Source: Alteribacter lacisalsi (GTDB lineage Bacteria > Bacillota > Bacilli > Bacillales > Salisediminibacteriaceae). From it: DNA of 64,000 bases. The position numbers were made by a program, and so were the translations under genes. This document shows positions 45,085 through 56,600 of the stretch, piece after piece. Where the stretch lies: assembly GCF_003226345.1 (NCBI RefSeq), contig NZ_PDOF01000001.1, positions 1,054,001 to 1,118,000 of the forward strand. The letters are read 5' to 3'. Numbering within the stretch: the stretch's first letter is position 1; every line of letters starts with the position of its first letter. The notes under the pieces were generated by a model. The model was given only the letters and a program-made list of their open reading frames with translations, was not told the DNA's origin and searched no databases.

Positions 45085-45966
45085 ATGGCAATTTCGGCTA
45101 AAATGGTAAAAGAACTTCGTGAAAAAACAGGCGCAGGTATGATGGACTGCAAAAAAGCACTAACTGAGTCAGACGGTGACATGGACAAAGCAGTTGACTT
45201 CCTTCGTGAAAAAGGGATTGCTAAAGCAGCGAAAAAAGCAGACCGCGTAGCAGCAGAAGGTCTTACTGCTGTGAAATCAGAAGGAAACACAGGCGTTATT
45301 GTTGAGATTAACTCTGAAACAGACTTTGTTGCCAAAAACGAAAACTTCCAGAACCTTGTAAGCTCAGTTGCAGATCACGTACTTGCTAACAAGCCTGCTG
45401 ATGTTGAACAAGCACTCGGACAGGATTACGAAGGATCCGACGGCACGCTTCAGAACTTTATCAACGATCAGATTGCTAAAATTGGAGAAAAGATTTCTCT
45501 TCGCCGTTTTGAGATCGCTGAAAAAACAGACAGCCAGTCATTCGGTGAATACCTTCATATGGGCGGCCGTATCGGCGTTCTTACAGTTGTTGAAGGTGCG
45601 GATTCTGATGTGGCAAAAGACGTTGCCATGCATGTAGCAGCAATTAACCCTCGCTATGTAGGCCGTGACGCTGTTTCTGAAGAAGAAGTAAACCGTGAGC
45701 GCGAAGTGCTTAAGCAGCAGGCACTTAACGAAGGTAAGCCTGAAAAAATCGTTGAAAAAATGGTCGAAGGCCGCCTCGGTAAATTCTTTGAAGAAATCTG
45801 CTTAAACGAGCAGGCTTTTGTTAAGGATTCTGATCAGAAAGTTGGAAAATACGTTGAATCCAAAGGCGGCTCTGTCGTTTCCTTTGCACGCTTTGAAGTC
45901 GGCGAAGGTATGGAAAAGCGTGAAGACAACTTCGCTGAAGAAGTTATGTCCCAAGTGAAAAAGTAA
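45085..45966 (+). CDS. tsf: Elongation factor Ts
   Basis: 293 aa. Nucleotide exchange factor for EF-Tu. N-terminal UBA-like part ([20 protein letters not shown]), the core motif [11 protein letters not shown], and the C-terminal dimer module are all present. GGGAGG lies before the ATG. Followed by its own terminator. Confidence 0.98.
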   Translation: MAISAKMVKELREKTGAGMMDCKKALTESDGDMDKAVDFLREKGIAKAAKKADRVAAEGLTAVKSEGNTGVIVEINSETDFVAKNENFQNLVSSVADHVLANKPADVEQALGQDYEGSDGTLQNFINDQIAKIGEKISLRRFEIAEKTDSQSFGEYLHMGGRIGVLTVVEGADSDVAKDVAMHVAAINPRYVGRDAVSEEEVNREREVLKQQALNEGKPEKIVEKMVEGRLGKFFEEICLNEQAFVKDSDQKVGKYVESKGGSVVSFARFEVGEGMEKREDNFAEEVMSQVKK

Positions 45967-45976
45967 TGCGTGAAGA

Positions 45977-45998
45977 GGGGCACATTGTGTCCCTTTTT
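45977..45998 (+). terminator. Intrinsic terminator of tsf
   Basis: GGGGCAC (45977-45983), ATT loop, GTGTCCC (45987-45993), then TTTTT. 7-bp stem with one G-T pair. Confidence 0.75.
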
Positions 45999-46072
45999 CC
46001 CAAGTACCGGTAATTTTTACATTACCAACTCTTATAGAACAGCATTGAAAGAGACCAGACTTGGAGGGTATT

Positions 46073-46801
46073 ATGGAAAATCCTAAATATAATCGAATAG
46101 TGTTAAAACTCAGCGGGGAAGCTCTCGCAGGAGACCAGGGATACGGGATCGATCCTTCAGTCATTCAGTCAATCGGTGAACAGATCAGGGAAATTGTCGC
46201 TCTGGATGTAGAGGTTGCCATTATCGTAGGCGGCGGGAACATCTGGCGCGGAATGGCAGGAAGTGCCAAAGGAATGGACCGGGCAACAGCCGATTATATG
46301 GGGATGCTCGCTACTGTAATGAACTCTCTTGCTCTTCAGGACAGTCTTGAGAATATCGGGGTCCAGACAAGAGTTCAGACTTCCATTGAAATGAGACAGG
46401 TTGCTGAACCGTACATAAGACGCCGAGCCATCCGTCATCTGGAGAAAAAGCGCGTGGTTATTTTTGCGGCCGGTACCGGTAACCCATACTTCTCTACAGA
46501 CACAACCGCAGCCCTCCGCGCAGCGGAAATCGAAGCTGATGTCATTCTAATGGCGAAAAACAAGGTGGACGGTGTATACTCTGCCGATCCTTCTGTTGAT
46601 GCCAATGCCAAAAAATATGAATCTCTTACGTATCTTGATCTTCTCAAAGATGGTCTTGCCGTAATGGATTCCACTGCATCTTCACTTTGCATGGATAATA
46701 ATATTCCGCTCATTGTGTTCTCTATTATGGAAAAAGGAAACATTAAGAGAGCTGTGATCGGAGAAGAAATCGGAACAGTAATCAGGGGGAATAACGAATG
46801 A
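46073..46801 (+). CDS. pyrH: Uridylate kinase
   Basis: 242 aa UMP kinase of the amino-acid-kinase fold; makes UDP for nucleotide synthesis. Seen: [41 protein letters not shown] and [13 protein letters not shown] 46073 follows TTGGAGGG; the TTG 46061 start lies in that site. Overlaps frr by 4 bp. Confidence 0.98.
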   Translation: MENPKYNRIVLKLSGEALAGDQGYGIDPSVIQSIGEQIREIVALDVEVAIIVGGGNIWRGMAGSAKGMDRATADYMGMLATVMNSLALQDSLENIGVQTRVQTSIEMRQVAEPYIRRRAIRHLEKKRVVIFAAGTGNPYFSTDTTAALRAAEIEADVILMAKNKVDGVYSADPSVDANAKKYESLTYLDLLKDGLAVMDSTASSLCMDNNIPLIVFSIMEKGNIKRAVIGEEIGTVIRGNNE

Positions 46802-47355
46802 GTCAGGTAATTATGAACGACGCAAAATCCCGTATGGATAAGTCTGTTGAATCACTTCGAAAAGAACTCTCCACCCTTCGTGCCGGACGGGCAAATCCTT
46901 CTATTCTGGATAAAGTCCAGGTTGAATACTACGGAATGATGACGCCACTGAACCAACTTGCAACAATTTCAGTTCCTGAAGCACGGATGCTTACGATTCA
47001 GCCGTTCGACAAGTCTTCACTTGCTGATATTGAACGTGCGATTCAGAAAGCGGATCTCGGCCTGACACCATCAAATGACGGAAACATCATCCGCATTACG
47101 ATTCCGGCACTTACAGAAGAACGTCGTGCTGAGCTCGTTAAGCTTGTGCGCCGTTACGCCGAGGATGCGAAAGTTGCCATCCGGAATATCCGCCGTGACA
47201 GCAATGACGAGCTGAAAAAGCTTCAAAAAGAGGGAGAACTTACAGAGGATGATCTTCGCCGGAGTCAGGACGAAGTTCAGAAACTGACTGACAGTTATGT
47301 AAAAACGGTTGACGAGACAGCTGATAACAAAGAAAAAGAAATCATGGAAGTATAA
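46798..47355 (+). CDS. frr: Ribosome recycling factor
   Basis: 185 aa. Splits post-termination ribosomes with [23 protein letters not shown] and the C-terminal helices ([20 protein letters not shown], then AIRNIRRD) are conserved. Coupled to pyrH by ATGA overlap. A strong terminator follows. Confidence 0.98.
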   Translation: MSQVIMNDAKSRMDKSVESLRKELSTLRAGRANPSILDKVQVEYYGMMTPLNQLATISVPEARMLTIQPFDKSSLADIERAIQKADLGLTPSNDGNIIRITIPALTEERRAELVKLVRRYAEDAKVAIRNIRRDSNDELKKLQKEGELTEDDLRRSQDEVQKLTDSYVKTVDETADNKEKEIMEV

Positions 47356-47387
47356 GCGGAAAGCGTGTAAAATAAACAGAGTAAAAG

Positions 47388-47413
47388 ACCCTCTATTTAC
47401 AGGGGGTTTTTTT
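47388..47413 (+). terminator. Intrinsic terminator of pyrH-frr
   Basis: ACCCTCT (47388-47394), ATTTAC loop, AGGGGGT (47401-47407), followed by six T. 7-bp stem with one G-T pair. Confidence 0.8.
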
Positions 47414-47508
47414 ATCCATCTGGCTCTGTTTTACAGGGTGGGCTGATGTCCGGTAAGTCTTAAAGCCTGCTCAGAGCAGGAGTGTTTTATCTTTGGGGGA
47501 CTCGTAAA

Positions 47509-48282
47509 ATGTTAAAAAAATGGACCAATCGTAAAGCAGACTCGGAAAACACGCTGCTTGAAGAGAGAAATAAACTTGATCCTGACAACATTCCCGGCCA
47601 CGTTGCCATTATAATGGACGGAAACGGCCGCTGGGCAAAAAAGCGGGGACTGCCGAGAGTAGCCGGTCACCGTGAAGGGATGAATGTAATAAAGAAAATT
47701 GTAAAACAGTCGAACCGTCTCGGAGTAGGGGTACTGACGCTCTATGCGTTCTCTACTGAAAACTGGAAGCGTCCCAAACCGGAGGTCGACTTTCTTATGC
47801 GTCTGCCGGAGCGCTTTCTCAAATCAGAACTTCCAAAATTGATTGAGGAAAACGTTCAGGTCAGAATTACAGGCTCAAAAGAAGCCCTTCCCGATCACAC
47901 GCGGGAAGCTGTGAATAAAGCGATTGATGATACTCGTCATAACGATGGCATGGTTCTCAATTTTGCTTTGAATTATGGAAGTCGTCATGAAATGGTTGAA
48001 GCGGTAAAGAATCTTTATAGTAAAGTGGAAGACGGCGAAATGAGTATTGATGAAGTTAATGAAGAAGCTATTTCCTCGTCGCTTATGACAGGCGGACTTG
48101 CAGATCCGGATCTGCTAATCCGTACCAGCGGGGAAATCCGCCTGAGTAACTTTATGCTCTGGCAGCTTGCCTATGCGGAATTCTGGTTCACTGATGTGCT
48201 CTGGCCCGATTTTTCAGAGAATCACTTTGAAGAAGCGATTGCCGTCTATCAGAAACGGACAAGAAGATACGGCGGTGTCTGA
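47509..48282 (+). CDS. uppS: Undecaprenyl diphosphate synthase
   Basis: 257 aa cis-prenyltransferase that makes the C55 carrier for peptidoglycan and teichoic acids. IMDGNGRWAKKRGLPRVAGH carries the catalytic Asp and phosphate-binding residues; DLLIRTSGEIRLSNFMLWQL is the second motif. ATG 47509 follows TTTGGGGGA; GTG 47482 is possible but has no good site and adds residues not seen in homologues. Confidence 0.96.
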   Translation: MLKKWTNRKADSENTLLEERNKLDPDNIPGHVAIIMDGNGRWAKKRGLPRVAGHREGMNVIKKIVKQSNRLGVGVLTLYAFSTENWKRPKPEVDFLMRLPERFLKSELPKLIEENVQVRITGSKEALPDHTREAVNKAIDDTRHNDGMVLNFALNYGSRHEMVEAVKNLYSKVEDGEMSIDEVNEEAISSSLMTGGLADPDLLIRTSGEIRLSNFMLWQLAYAEFWFTDVLWPDFSENHFEEAIAVYQKRTRRYGGV

Positions 48283-48300
48283 TAAAAGGAGGGATGAACA

Positions 48301-49092
48301 GTGAAGCAGCGAATCATTACAGGTGTTATTGCCGGAGCGGGATTCCTCGGGATCATTATACTCGGGGGCATTCCGTTTACCGTGCTGATTTTTTTACTTG
48401 CTACAATTGCCATGGGCGAAATTCTGAAAATGAAAGGTATTTCACCTTATACATACAGGGGAGCGATTGCATTTCTTTTTATGTGGCTTCTTCTTCTGCC
48501 TGAGTGGCTCCTGCCTTTCAATGCCCTTCATGTGGAACGTGCAGAAATGTTCCTCTTATTAATTGTGGTTCTTCTTGCAGTAACAGTAATCTCCAAAAAT
48601 GCCTTTACTTTCGACGAAGCCGGATTTGTGATTCTTTCTTCTGTCTATATCGGTCTCGGTTTTCATTATTTCCTTGAAGCCCGTTTTCTGGATGAGGGCC
48701 TAATCTTTATCTTTTTTGTTCTCATCCTCGTATGGGTAACGGATTCTGGAGCCTATTTCTGCGGCCGCTTTCTTGGTAAACATAAACTCTGGCCGGAAAT
48801 CAGCCCGAAAAAAACGATCGAAGGCTCGCTTGGGGGAATTATGGCAGCGGTCATTTTTGGTCTTGTTTATGCCTGGTTTTTCCCGGTATTTGATTCCTTG
48901 ATTATAACTGTTGCGTGTATCTTGATTGTTTCCGCTGCAGGACAGCTCGGTGATCTTGTAGAGTCAGCATTAAAAAGGCATTATTCAGTGAAGGATTCGG
49001 GTCAGGTTCTGCCCGGGCACGGAGGAATACTCGATCGGTTTGACAGTCTGATTTTTGTTATGCCTGTGCTTTATCTGCTTACGTTTATTTAG
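48301..49092 (+). CDS. cdsA: Phosphatidate cytidylyltransferase
   Basis: 263 aa polytopic membrane enzyme that makes CDP-diacylglycerol. About eight hydrophobic segments; the C-terminal CTP-transferase signature is visible (DSGAYFCGRFLGKHKLWPEI, then SPKKTIEGSLGG, and LPGHGGILDRFDS). GTG 48301 follows AAGGAGGG. It forms the uppS-cdsA-dxr-rseP series. Confidence 0.96.
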   Translation: MKQRIITGVIAGAGFLGIIILGGIPFTVLIFLLATIAMGEILKMKGISPYTYRGAIAFLFMWLLLLPEWLLPFNALHVERAEMFLLLIVVLLAVTVISKNAFTFDEAGFVILSSVYIGLGFHYFLEARFLDEGLIFIFFVLILVWVTDSGAYFCGRFLGKHKLWPEISPKKTIEGSLGGIMAAVIFGLVYAWFFPVFDSLIITVACILIVSAAGQLGDLVESALKRHYSVKDSGQVLPGHGGILDRFDSLIFVMPVLYLLTFI

Positions 49093-49133
49093 ACAAATAC
49101 ATATAACTGGCAACAGAAGGAGCGTTTATTCTG

Positions 49134-50288
49134 ATGAAAAAGATAATTCTTTTGGGCTCCACCGGATCGATTGGTGTCCAGACCCTGGAAATCATCAAAG
49201 CTCATCCGGAGAAGTTCAGCCTGGAGGCTTTGGCATGCGGAAGGAATATATCCCTTGCAGCTGAACAGATCAAGGCTTTCAGACCCGCATACGTCAGTGT
49301 CGGGCGCAGGGAGGATGTGGAGAGTCTGAAAAGCATGATTCCTGATGACATTGAAGTGGGCTTCGGGGAAGAAGGCCTTCTGACAGCCGTACGTCAGCCT
49401 GCTGACACGATTGTAAATGCTCTTATGGGAAGCGTCGGTCTGACGCCGACCCTTGAAGGAATGAAAACGGGGAAAGATATCGCTCTTGCAAATAAAGAGA
49501 CACTCGTCACCGCGGGCCATATTGTTACAGAGGAAGCAGAGCGCTCAGGTGTAAAGCTGATACCGGTTGACAGTGAACACTCTGCAATCTATCAGTGTCT
49601 TGAAGGGAACAGCCTGTCGCAGGTGGACCGGCTGATCCTCACTGCCTCGGGAGGCAGTTTTCGTGACCTTTCGAGAAATGAACTCGAAAATGTAACCGTT
49701 GAAGATGCACTAAATCATCCAAACTGGTCCATGGGTGCAAAAATCACCATCGATTCGGCTACAATGATGAATAAAGGACTGGAAGTAATCGAAGCACGGT
49801 GGCTGTTTGATATGCCTTATGAAAAAATCGATGTGATCCTTCATAAAGAGAGTATGATCCACTCGATGGTGGAATATATTGATGGTAGTGTACTGGCCCA
49901 CCTCGGTTCGCCGGATATGAAAGTGCCGATTCAGTATGCCCTGTCCCTTCCTGACAGGTATAAGGTTCCCGGCAGTAAAAAGCTCAACCTCTGGGAGATT
50001 GGCAGCCTACATTTCGAGAAGCCTGATTATGAGCGTTTTAAATGTCTAAAGATGGCGTTTGATGCAGGGAAAGCCGGCGGTACAGCACCAACGGTTATGA
50101 ATGCGGCGAACGAAGTGGCCGTTGAGGCATTTTTAAACAGGCAGATTCCATTTCTCGAGATCGAGACCATTATTGAGCAGGCTTTGCACGAGCACGACAA
50201 CAAGACTTCACCGGATCTTGAAACGATACTTGAGGCTGACCGTCTGACACGTGCCAAAATCAAAAAGGACATGAATAAAAGGTTGTGA
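49134..50288 (+). CDS. dxr: 1-deoxy-D-xylulose 5-phosphate reductoisomerase
   Basis: 384 aa. Second step of the MEP isoprenoid pathway, which supplies UppS. NADPH site [28 protein letters not shown], the metal site [10 protein letters not shown], and [13 protein letters not shown] are present. AGAAGGAGC precedes the ATG. Confidence 0.97.
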   Translation: MKKIILLGSTGSIGVQTLEIIKAHPEKFSLEALACGRNISLAAEQIKAFRPAYVSVGRREDVESLKSMIPDDIEVGFGEEGLLTAVRQPADTIVNALMGSVGLTPTLEGMKTGKDIALANKETLVTAGHIVTEEAERSGVKLIPVDSEHSAIYQCLEGNSLSQVDRLILTASGGSFRDLSRNELENVTVEDALNHPNWSMGAKITIDSATMMNKGLEVIEARWLFDMPYEKIDVILHKESMIHSMVEYIDGSVLAHLGSPDMKVPIQYALSLPDRYKVPGSKKLNLWEIGSLHFEKPDYERFKCLKMAFDAGKAGGTAPTVMNAANEVAVEAFLNRQIPFLEIETIIEQALHEHDNKTSPDLETILEADRLTRAKIKKDMNKRL

Positions 50289-50292
50289 TTAA

Positions 50293-51552
50293 GTGAATAC
50301 GTTTATAGCGATTGTCATTATTTTTGGTCTTTTGGTCTTCATCCATGAGTGGGGTCACCTCATTTTTGCTAAGCGCGCGGGCATTTTATGCCGTGAGTTT
50401 GCAATTGGCTTCGGACCGAAGATATTCTCTTTTAAGAGAAACGAAACAACTTACACGATAAGACTGCTTCCACTTGGCGGCTTTGTGAGGATGGCCGGAG
50501 AAGACCCGGAAATGATCCAGATCAAACCGGGTTATGAAGTAGGACTGAAATTTAACATTCGTGACCAGGTGACCGATATTATTGTCAACAATAAGTCGAA
50601 GCACCCGGACTGTAAAGTGATTCAGGTTGAAAAAATTGATCTCGAAGACGACCTTTTTGTACAAGGTTACGTGCCGGATGAAGAAGGGTTAGTCACGTTT
50701 GATGTCCATGAGCAGGCAAACTATATTTACGATGAAGAAGCAACCCAGATTGCTCCTCGGGATCGTCAGTTCCCGTCGAAAACGATTCCGCAGCGTGCTA
50801 TGGCTATTTTCGCAGGACCGATGATGAACTTTCTTCTCGCTGTGATCATTCTTGCGGCTTACGCCATGATGGCAGGTATGCCGGTGGATGAAGCCAGAGT
50901 CGGCGACGTTACAGATGACGGTGTTGCTATTCAGGCAGGGCTTGAGGAGGGAGACCGGATCGTTTCCATCGACGGTGAGAACGTATCGACGTGGGAGGAA
51001 ATGACGGGAATCATCCAGGGCAGTGCAAACGAACCGCTTTTATTTGAAGTCGAAAGAGGAAATGAAACGTTTGAAGTCGAAATGGTACCCGACGAACGAC
51101 TTGGTCCTGAAGATGAAGTTCAAGGTGTAGTCGGCATCTATCCGCCAACGGAATTCAGTATCCTTGGCTCGATTGCATTCGGCTTTACCACCACGTGGGA
51201 TTATACCGTTCTTATTGTAGAGGCTCTCGGGATGCTTGTTACCGGCCAGTTCAGTCTGGACCATCTTGCTGGCCCAGTGGGGATATACAGCTATACGGGG
51301 GAAGTGGCAGCTATGGGATTCTTTGTTCTCATGCAGTGGGCAGCCATTTTAAGCGTTAACCTCGGTATTATTAATCTGCTTCCGCTTCCTGCTCTGGATG
51401 GGGGAAGGCTGATGTTTATCGGATTGGAAGCAGTCAGGGGGAAACCGGTTGATCCCCAGAAAGAAGGGCTTGTCCACTTTATTGGATTTGCGCTCCTGAT
51501 GCTTCTCATGCTTGTGGTCACCTGGAATGACATTAATAAATTCTTCCTGTAA
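50293..51552 (+). CDS. rseP: Site-2 protease RseP (RasP)
   Basis: 419 aa intramembrane metalloprotease. Zinc motif HEWGH in the first membrane helix, a PDZ domain (about residues 185-275, [20 protein letters not shown]), and [12 protein letters not shown] in the third. In B. subtilis it cleaves RsiW and FtsL among others. A large insert between the first and second helices (about residues 70-150) is normal for the Bacillus type. GTG 50293 lies 4 bp after dxr. Confidence 0.95.
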   Translation: MNTFIAIVIIFGLLVFIHEWGHLIFAKRAGILCREFAIGFGPKIFSFKRNETTYTIRLLPLGGFVRMAGEDPEMIQIKPGYEVGLKFNIRDQVTDIIVNNKSKHPDCKVIQVEKIDLEDDLFVQGYVPDEEGLVTFDVHEQANYIYDEEATQIAPRDRQFPSKTIPQRAMAIFAGPMMNFLLAVIILAAYAMMAGMPVDEARVGDVTDDGVAIQAGLEEGDRIVSIDGENVSTWEEMTGIIQGSANEPLLFEVERGNETFEVEMVPDERLGPEDEVQGVVGIYPPTEFSILGSIAFGFTTTWDYTVLIVEALGMLVTGQFSLDHLAGPVGIYSYTGEVAAMGFFVLMQWAAILSVNLGIINLLPLPALDGGRLMFIGLEAVRGKPVDPQKEGLVHFIGFALLMLLMLVVTWNDINKFFL

Positions 51553-51572
51553 TTTTGAATTGATCAGGCAGC

Positions 51573-51617
51573 TGAAGGCGGCTTATGAAAACGTCCGCCT
51601 GCAGTGTATCAAAGCAG
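51573..51617 (+). repeat. Short fragment of the interspersed repeat family
   Basis: AAGGCGGCTTATGAAAACGT and CCGCCTGCAGTGTATCAAAG resemble the right-hand third of the family (GCGGAAAGCGTCCGCCTGCAGCG). GGCGG and CCGCC form a short hairpin. Ends are not recognisable. Confidence 0.35.
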
Positions 51618-51644
51618 CAATACCCTAAAAGAGAGTGATATACG

Positions 51645-51699
51645 GCTGTGGACATTTTTGTCCACAGCTGTGACCTGTTTTCCGGCCTCTTTGCCGGAA
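51645..51699 (+). other. Two hairpins before proS
   Basis: GCTGTGGACA (51645-51654), TTTT loop, TGTCCACAGC (51659-51668), a perfect 10-bp palindrome; then TTCCGGC with GCCGGAA (about 51679-51697). Neither is followed by a T-tract. They might terminate rseP transcription weakly or be RNA-processing structures. Confidence 0.45.
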
Positions 51700-51730
51700 G
51701 CCGGCAAACTAATTGAAAGGCGGTTCTTAT

Positions 51731-53431
51731 ATGAAACAAAGTACCTTTTTATCTCCTACATTAAGAGATGTTCCAAGTGACGCAGAAGTTAAAAGCCACC
51801 AGTTGATGCTGCGTGCCGGACTGATCCGGCAGAGTGCGGCAGGAGTATATTCTTTTTTGCCGCTCGGCTTGAAAGTGCTGAAAAAAGTGGAAAATATCAT
51901 TCGTGAAGAGATGGATCTGTCAGGCGCACAGGAACTGCTCATGCCTGCCATCCAGCCGGCAGAGCTCTGGCAGGAAAGTGGAAGATGGGATCTCTACGGC
52001 CCGGAATTGATGCGGGTTCACGATCGTCATAATCGAGAGTTTGCTCTTGGCCCAACGCATGAAGAAGTTATCACCTCACTCATCCGGGATGATATCAACT
52101 CCTATAAACGGCTTCCAATGACCTTGTACCAGATTCAGTCGAAGTTCAGGGATGAACGCCGCCCCAGGTTCGGTATTCTCCGGTCCCGTGAATTTCTGAT
52201 GAAGGACGCCTATTCGTTTGATCGTGATTATGAGGGCCTAAATGAGAGCTACAGAAAAATGTACGAAGCCTATTCCAGTGTTTTTACACGGTGTGGACTT
52301 GACTTCCGTGCTGTGGTTGCGGATTCCGGTGCCATGGGCGGAAAGGATACGCACGAATTTATGGTACTCTCTGAAATCGGGGAAGATACAATTGCTTACT
52401 CGAATGAATCATCTTTTGCAGCCAATGTGGAGATTGCACCGGTTCAACCAGATTACGAAAAAAGTAATGAAGCACCGCTTGCACTTGAAAAAACGGAAAC
52501 TCCTGGACAAAAGACGATTGAGGACGTCGCCGCTTTTCTACATAAAGATGCGAAAAAACTGATTAAGAGCATGCTTTTCCATGCTGATGGTGAGCCTGTA
52601 CTCGTTCTGGTTCGCGGCGATCATGAAGTAAACGATATTAAAATCAAGCATGTACTTGACGCCAGGATGGTAGAGCTTGCGGGTGAGAACGAGTCTGCAT
52701 CTCTTCTAGGCAGTGTGACGGGCTTTATAGGACCGGTTGGTGTTCCGGATCACATTACAGTGCTCGCAGACCACGCTGTCCGCTCCATCGTTAACGGGGT
52801 TTGCGGAGCAAACGAAAAGGATTATCATCTCGTAAACGTGAATCCCGATCGTGACTTTTCCGTAAAAAGCTATGAGGACCTTCGTCTGATTCAGGAAGGA
52901 GATCCTTCACCTGATGGAAAAGGGACAATTGAATTTAAGCAGGGAATTGAAGTCGGTCATGTATTTAAGCTTGGGACACGCTACAGCGAATCCATGAAAG
53001 CTTCCTACCTTGATGAAAATGGCAAGGCACAGCCGATCGTAATGGGAAGCTACGGCATTGGGGTTTCCCGGACCGTTGCGGCAATCGTGGAACAGCACCA
53101 TGACGACAACGGTATCATCTGGCCGGCTGCTGTTGCTCCGTTTGATGTACACCTGATCCCGGTTAATCTTAAGCAGGATGATCAGAAGGAAGTGGCAGAA
53201 GAGCTTTATGCTGAACTCCGCCGGTCATTTGATGTTCTTTATGATGACCGGGCTGAGCGTCCCGGAGTGAAGTTCAAAGACTCCGACCTTTACGGAATTC
53301 CTGTAAGAATCACTGTCGGTAAAAGAGCCGGCGAAGGAATTGTGGAAGTAAAGCCAAGAAATCGCGAGGAAAAAATGGAAGTTCATAAGGATGAACTTGC
53401 AGACACGCTCAAACAGCTGCTGAACGTCTGA
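51731..53431 (+). CDS. proS: Prolyl-tRNA synthetase
   Basis: 566 aa bacterial-type ProRS with the editing (INS/YbaK-like) domain inserted between class II motifs 2 and 3. Seen: [60 protein letters not shown] (motif 2), [20 protein letters not shown] (motif 3), and a C-terminal anticodon domain. ATG 51731 follows GAAAGGCGG. No T-box is evident. Confidence 0.98.
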   Translation: MKQSTFLSPTLRDVPSDAEVKSHQLMLRAGLIRQSAAGVYSFLPLGLKVLKKVENIIREEMDLSGAQELLMPAIQPAELWQESGRWDLYGPELMRVHDRHNREFALGPTHEEVITSLIRDDINSYKRLPMTLYQIQSKFRDERRPRFGILRSREFLMKDAYSFDRDYEGLNESYRKMYEAYSSVFTRCGLDFRAVVADSGAMGGKDTHEFMVLSEIGEDTIAYSNESSFAANVEIAPVQPDYEKSNEAPLALEKTETPGQKTIEDVAAFLHKDAKKLIKSMLFHADGEPVLVLVRGDHEVNDIKIKHVLDARMVELAGENESASLLGSVTGFIGPVGVPDHITVLADHAVRSIVNGVCGANEKDYHLVNVNPDRDFSVKSYEDLRLIQEGDPSPDGKGTIEFKQGIEVGHVFKLGTRYSESMKASYLDENGKAQPIVMGSYGIGVSRTVAAIVEQHHDDNGIIWPAAVAPFDVHLIPVNLKQDDQKEVAEELYAELRRSFDVLYDDRAERPGVKFKDSDLYGIPVRITVGKRAGEGIVEVKPRNREEKMEVHKDELADTLKQLLNV

Positions 53432-53442
53432 GCGGTAATCCG

Positions 53443-53500
53443 GATTTATTGATAAGGCGGCGGTGCCTGCGGAGAGCGTCCGCCTGGAGCGTAATAAATC
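53443..53500 (+). repeat. Short hairpin-forming repeat C between proS and polC
   Basis: GATTTATT (53443-53450) and AATAAATC (53493-53500) close a 58-bp unit that holds AAGGCGGCGGTGCCTGCGGA and AGCGTCCGCCTGGAGCGTAA. This matches the right third of elements A, B and D. It is either a deletion form or a minimal version. Confidence 0.5.
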
Positions 53501-53531
53501 AGTTGCAGGAAACGATGAAGAAGGTGTCTGG

Positions 53532-53557
53532 AAAAGAGGAAATGCACCCTCTTTTTC
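53532..53557 (+). terminator. Intrinsic terminator of proS
   Basis: AAAAGAGG (53532-53539), 8-nt loop, CCTCTTTT (53548-53555) and further T. Separates proS from polC. Confidence 0.75.
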
Positions 53558-53636
53558 AGTCGCCTTTTCTTTTCGGCTGAAAGAACCGAAACACAGTCAT
53601 GTTAACATAGATGAGTGAACGAAGGAGGAGAAGCCC

Positions 53637-56600
53637 TTGAGTGAAGAGAGAAAAATAAGACAGGAACGGTTTGAGCTTCTTCTGGAACAGGTGGTCATGC
53701 CCGAGGAACTTAGAAGACAGTATCTTGCGGGCGGATGGATTGAAAAACTTGAAGTTTATAAAAATGAAAAACGCTGGCATTTTGCTATCAGACTGCCGGA
53801 ATTTCTTCCGTTCCCTGCTTTTGATGCTTTTCAGACAACGATCAAACAGGGACTGCAGCATATTGCCACTGTGGATCTGACTGTTTCCTATGACAACAAT
53901 ACCTCCGCCACACGGCAATTTGAGAGCTACTGGCCTTATTTTGTCGAGTGTCTGAGAAAATCAACAAACGGCCTGATCCGCCGGCTGCAGGAACAAACGC
54001 CCCATATTGACCAGAACAGGCTCATAATCAATGCCATGAATGATGCAGAAGCGGCGATGATGAAACGGAAAGTGGCAGATCCTCTTAAAGGTCTGCTGCA
54101 GCGAACTGGATTTCCGACGCTGATGATTGAGACAACTGTACAGGAATCAAAAGAGGCGTACGAACGATTTGTGGAAAAAAAGCAGGAAGAAGACCATTCC
54201 AAAGTGGTGGAAGCCATGATGGAAAAACAGAAGATGGAGAAGAAAGCAAAGGAAACTGGACAGCTGTCCTCCGTTGCTATCGGAAAACCGATTAAGGATC
54301 AGCCTGATCCGATTGAATCGATTCAGGAGGAGGAAGGTCAGAAAGTCGTCCAAGGGTACGTTTTTGAAGCAGAAACGCGGGAGTTGAGAAGCGGACGGAC
54401 ACTTCTGACGTTTAAACTGACTGACTATACGGATTCGATCCTCATTAAAATGTTCTCCAAGGATAAAGAGGATGTGCCAGTGCTCGAAGCCATAAAGAAA
54501 GGGATGTGGCTTAAAGTAAAAGGCATGGTGCAGCACGATACATTTGTCAGAGACCTTGTGATGATGGCCCGGGACGTTCAGCAGGTGCAGCCTTCAGAAC
54601 GGAAGGATCAGTCTCCTGATGATGAGAAGCGGGTTGAACTTCATCTTCATACGCCAATGAGCCAGATGGACGCCATCACCTCGGTTTCTTCCTATGTGGC
54701 ACAGGCAAAAAAATGGGGGCACAAAGCGATCGCTGTAACCGATCACGGTGTCGTGCAGGCTTATCCTGAAGCATACGGAGCGGGAAAAAAAGAAGGGGTG
54801 AAAATCCTCTACGGCATTGAGGCTAATCTTGTTGATGACGGTGTTCCGATTGCCTATAATGAAGCGGACCGGGAGCTTCTTACCGATACGTATGTCGTAT
54901 TTGACGTGGAGACCACCGGTCTTTCGGCAGTATACAATACGATCATTGAACTCGCCGCGGTAAAAGTCAGGGACGGTGAAGTGATCGACCGGTTTGAAGC
55001 ATTCGCAAACCCCGGGGAAAAACTCAGCCCTACCATTATTGAACTTACCGGTATTACAGACGATATGGTTAAAGATGCCCCTGAACCGGGAGAGGTACTC
55101 AAGGATTTTCACAAGTGGATCGGTAACGATATCCTTGTTGCTCACAATGCCAGTTTTGATATGGCTTTTCTTGACGCGGGATTCAAGAAGATCGGAATGC
55201 CTAAAACACCGAATCCGGTCATTGATACTCTCGAACTTGCCCGCCTTCTTTACCCGACCTTCAGAAACTACCGGCTGAACACTTTGTGTAAAAAGTTTAA
55301 TATCGAACTTGTGTCTCACCATCGGGCGATTTACGATGCTGAAGCGACCGGGAGTCTCATGTGGAAAATGATTAAGGATGCGATCGAGCGGGACATTCAC
55401 AATCATAATGAACTTAATGATCAGTCCACCGGTGACGAATACAAAAAACAGCGGCCTTATCACTGTATACTGCTTGCCAAAAATCAGGATGGACTCCGAA
55501 ACATTTACAAGCTGGTCTCTGATGCCCACATCCATTACTTTCACCGCGTACCACGGATTCCCCGTTCGGTACTATCCAAAAACCGGGAAGGCATTCTGGT
55601 AGGATCGGCCTGCGACAACGGTGAAGTATTTGATGCGATGATGCAGAAAGCGCCTGAGGAAGTAGAAGAAGTGGCACGGTTTTATGATTATCTCGAAATC
55701 CAGCCGCCATCCAACTACAATAAACTGATCGAAAAAGAAATTGTCCGGGATGAACTTGCACTGAAGGACATTCTTAAAAACATTACCGAACTGGGGGGAA
55801 AACTGGAGAAGCCGGTCGTGGCAACGGGTAATGTTCACTACCTTGATCCAAACGATCACATTTACCGCAAGATTCTAATTGCTTCCCAGGGCGGAGCGAA
55901 TCCGCTAAACCGGACGGAACTGCCTCAGGTTCACTTCAGGTCAACAGATGAAATGCTCGAATGTTTTTCGTTTCTGCCTGAAGAAAAGCGCAGGGAAGTG
56001 GTCATTACAAACACAAACCTGATCGCAGATGAAATCGATGATATTAAACCGATTCCCGATGACCTGTATACACCGAACCTTGAAGGCGCAGATGAAGAGA
56101 TGCGGGAGATGTGTTACAAAAGGGCTCGGAGTATTTACGGAGATGACCTTCCTGAAATTGTGGAAGCACGACTGGAGAAAGAACTTAAATCGATTATCAG
56201 TAACGGATTCTCGGTTATCTATCTGATTTCACAGAAGCTTGTAAAGAAATCTCTCGAAGACGGCTACCTGGTAGGCTCCCGGGGATCTGTCGGTTCCAGT
56301 TTCGTAGCTACCATGACGGAAATCACCGAGGTAAATCCCCTGCCGCCGCACTACGTATGTCCATCGTGCCATCATAATATCTTTTTTGACGACGGATCGA
56401 CCGGATCCGGTTTTGACCTGCCTGACAAGGACTGTGAAAAATGCGGATCGCCTTATAACAAAGACGGGCACGACATTCCCTTTGAAACCTTTCTCGGATT
56501 TAAAGGGGACAAGGTGCCGGATATTGATTTGAACTTTTCGGGTGAATATCAGCCGGTAGCCCACAACTATACGAAAGAGCTCTTCGGCGAGGACTTTGTC

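Noticed and set aside
51553-51730. T-box leader for proS
   Set aside because: The gap is only 178 bp, no T-box sequence (TGGNACCGCG) is present and there is no classical terminator with T-tract before proS.
54594-55544. Long minus-strand open frame of 316 codons within polC
   Set aside because: It is the shadow of a real gene: composition is rich in Arg, Ile and Phe and no start signal is present. The same applies to the other antisense frames, such as 23778-24776 and 27189-28187.
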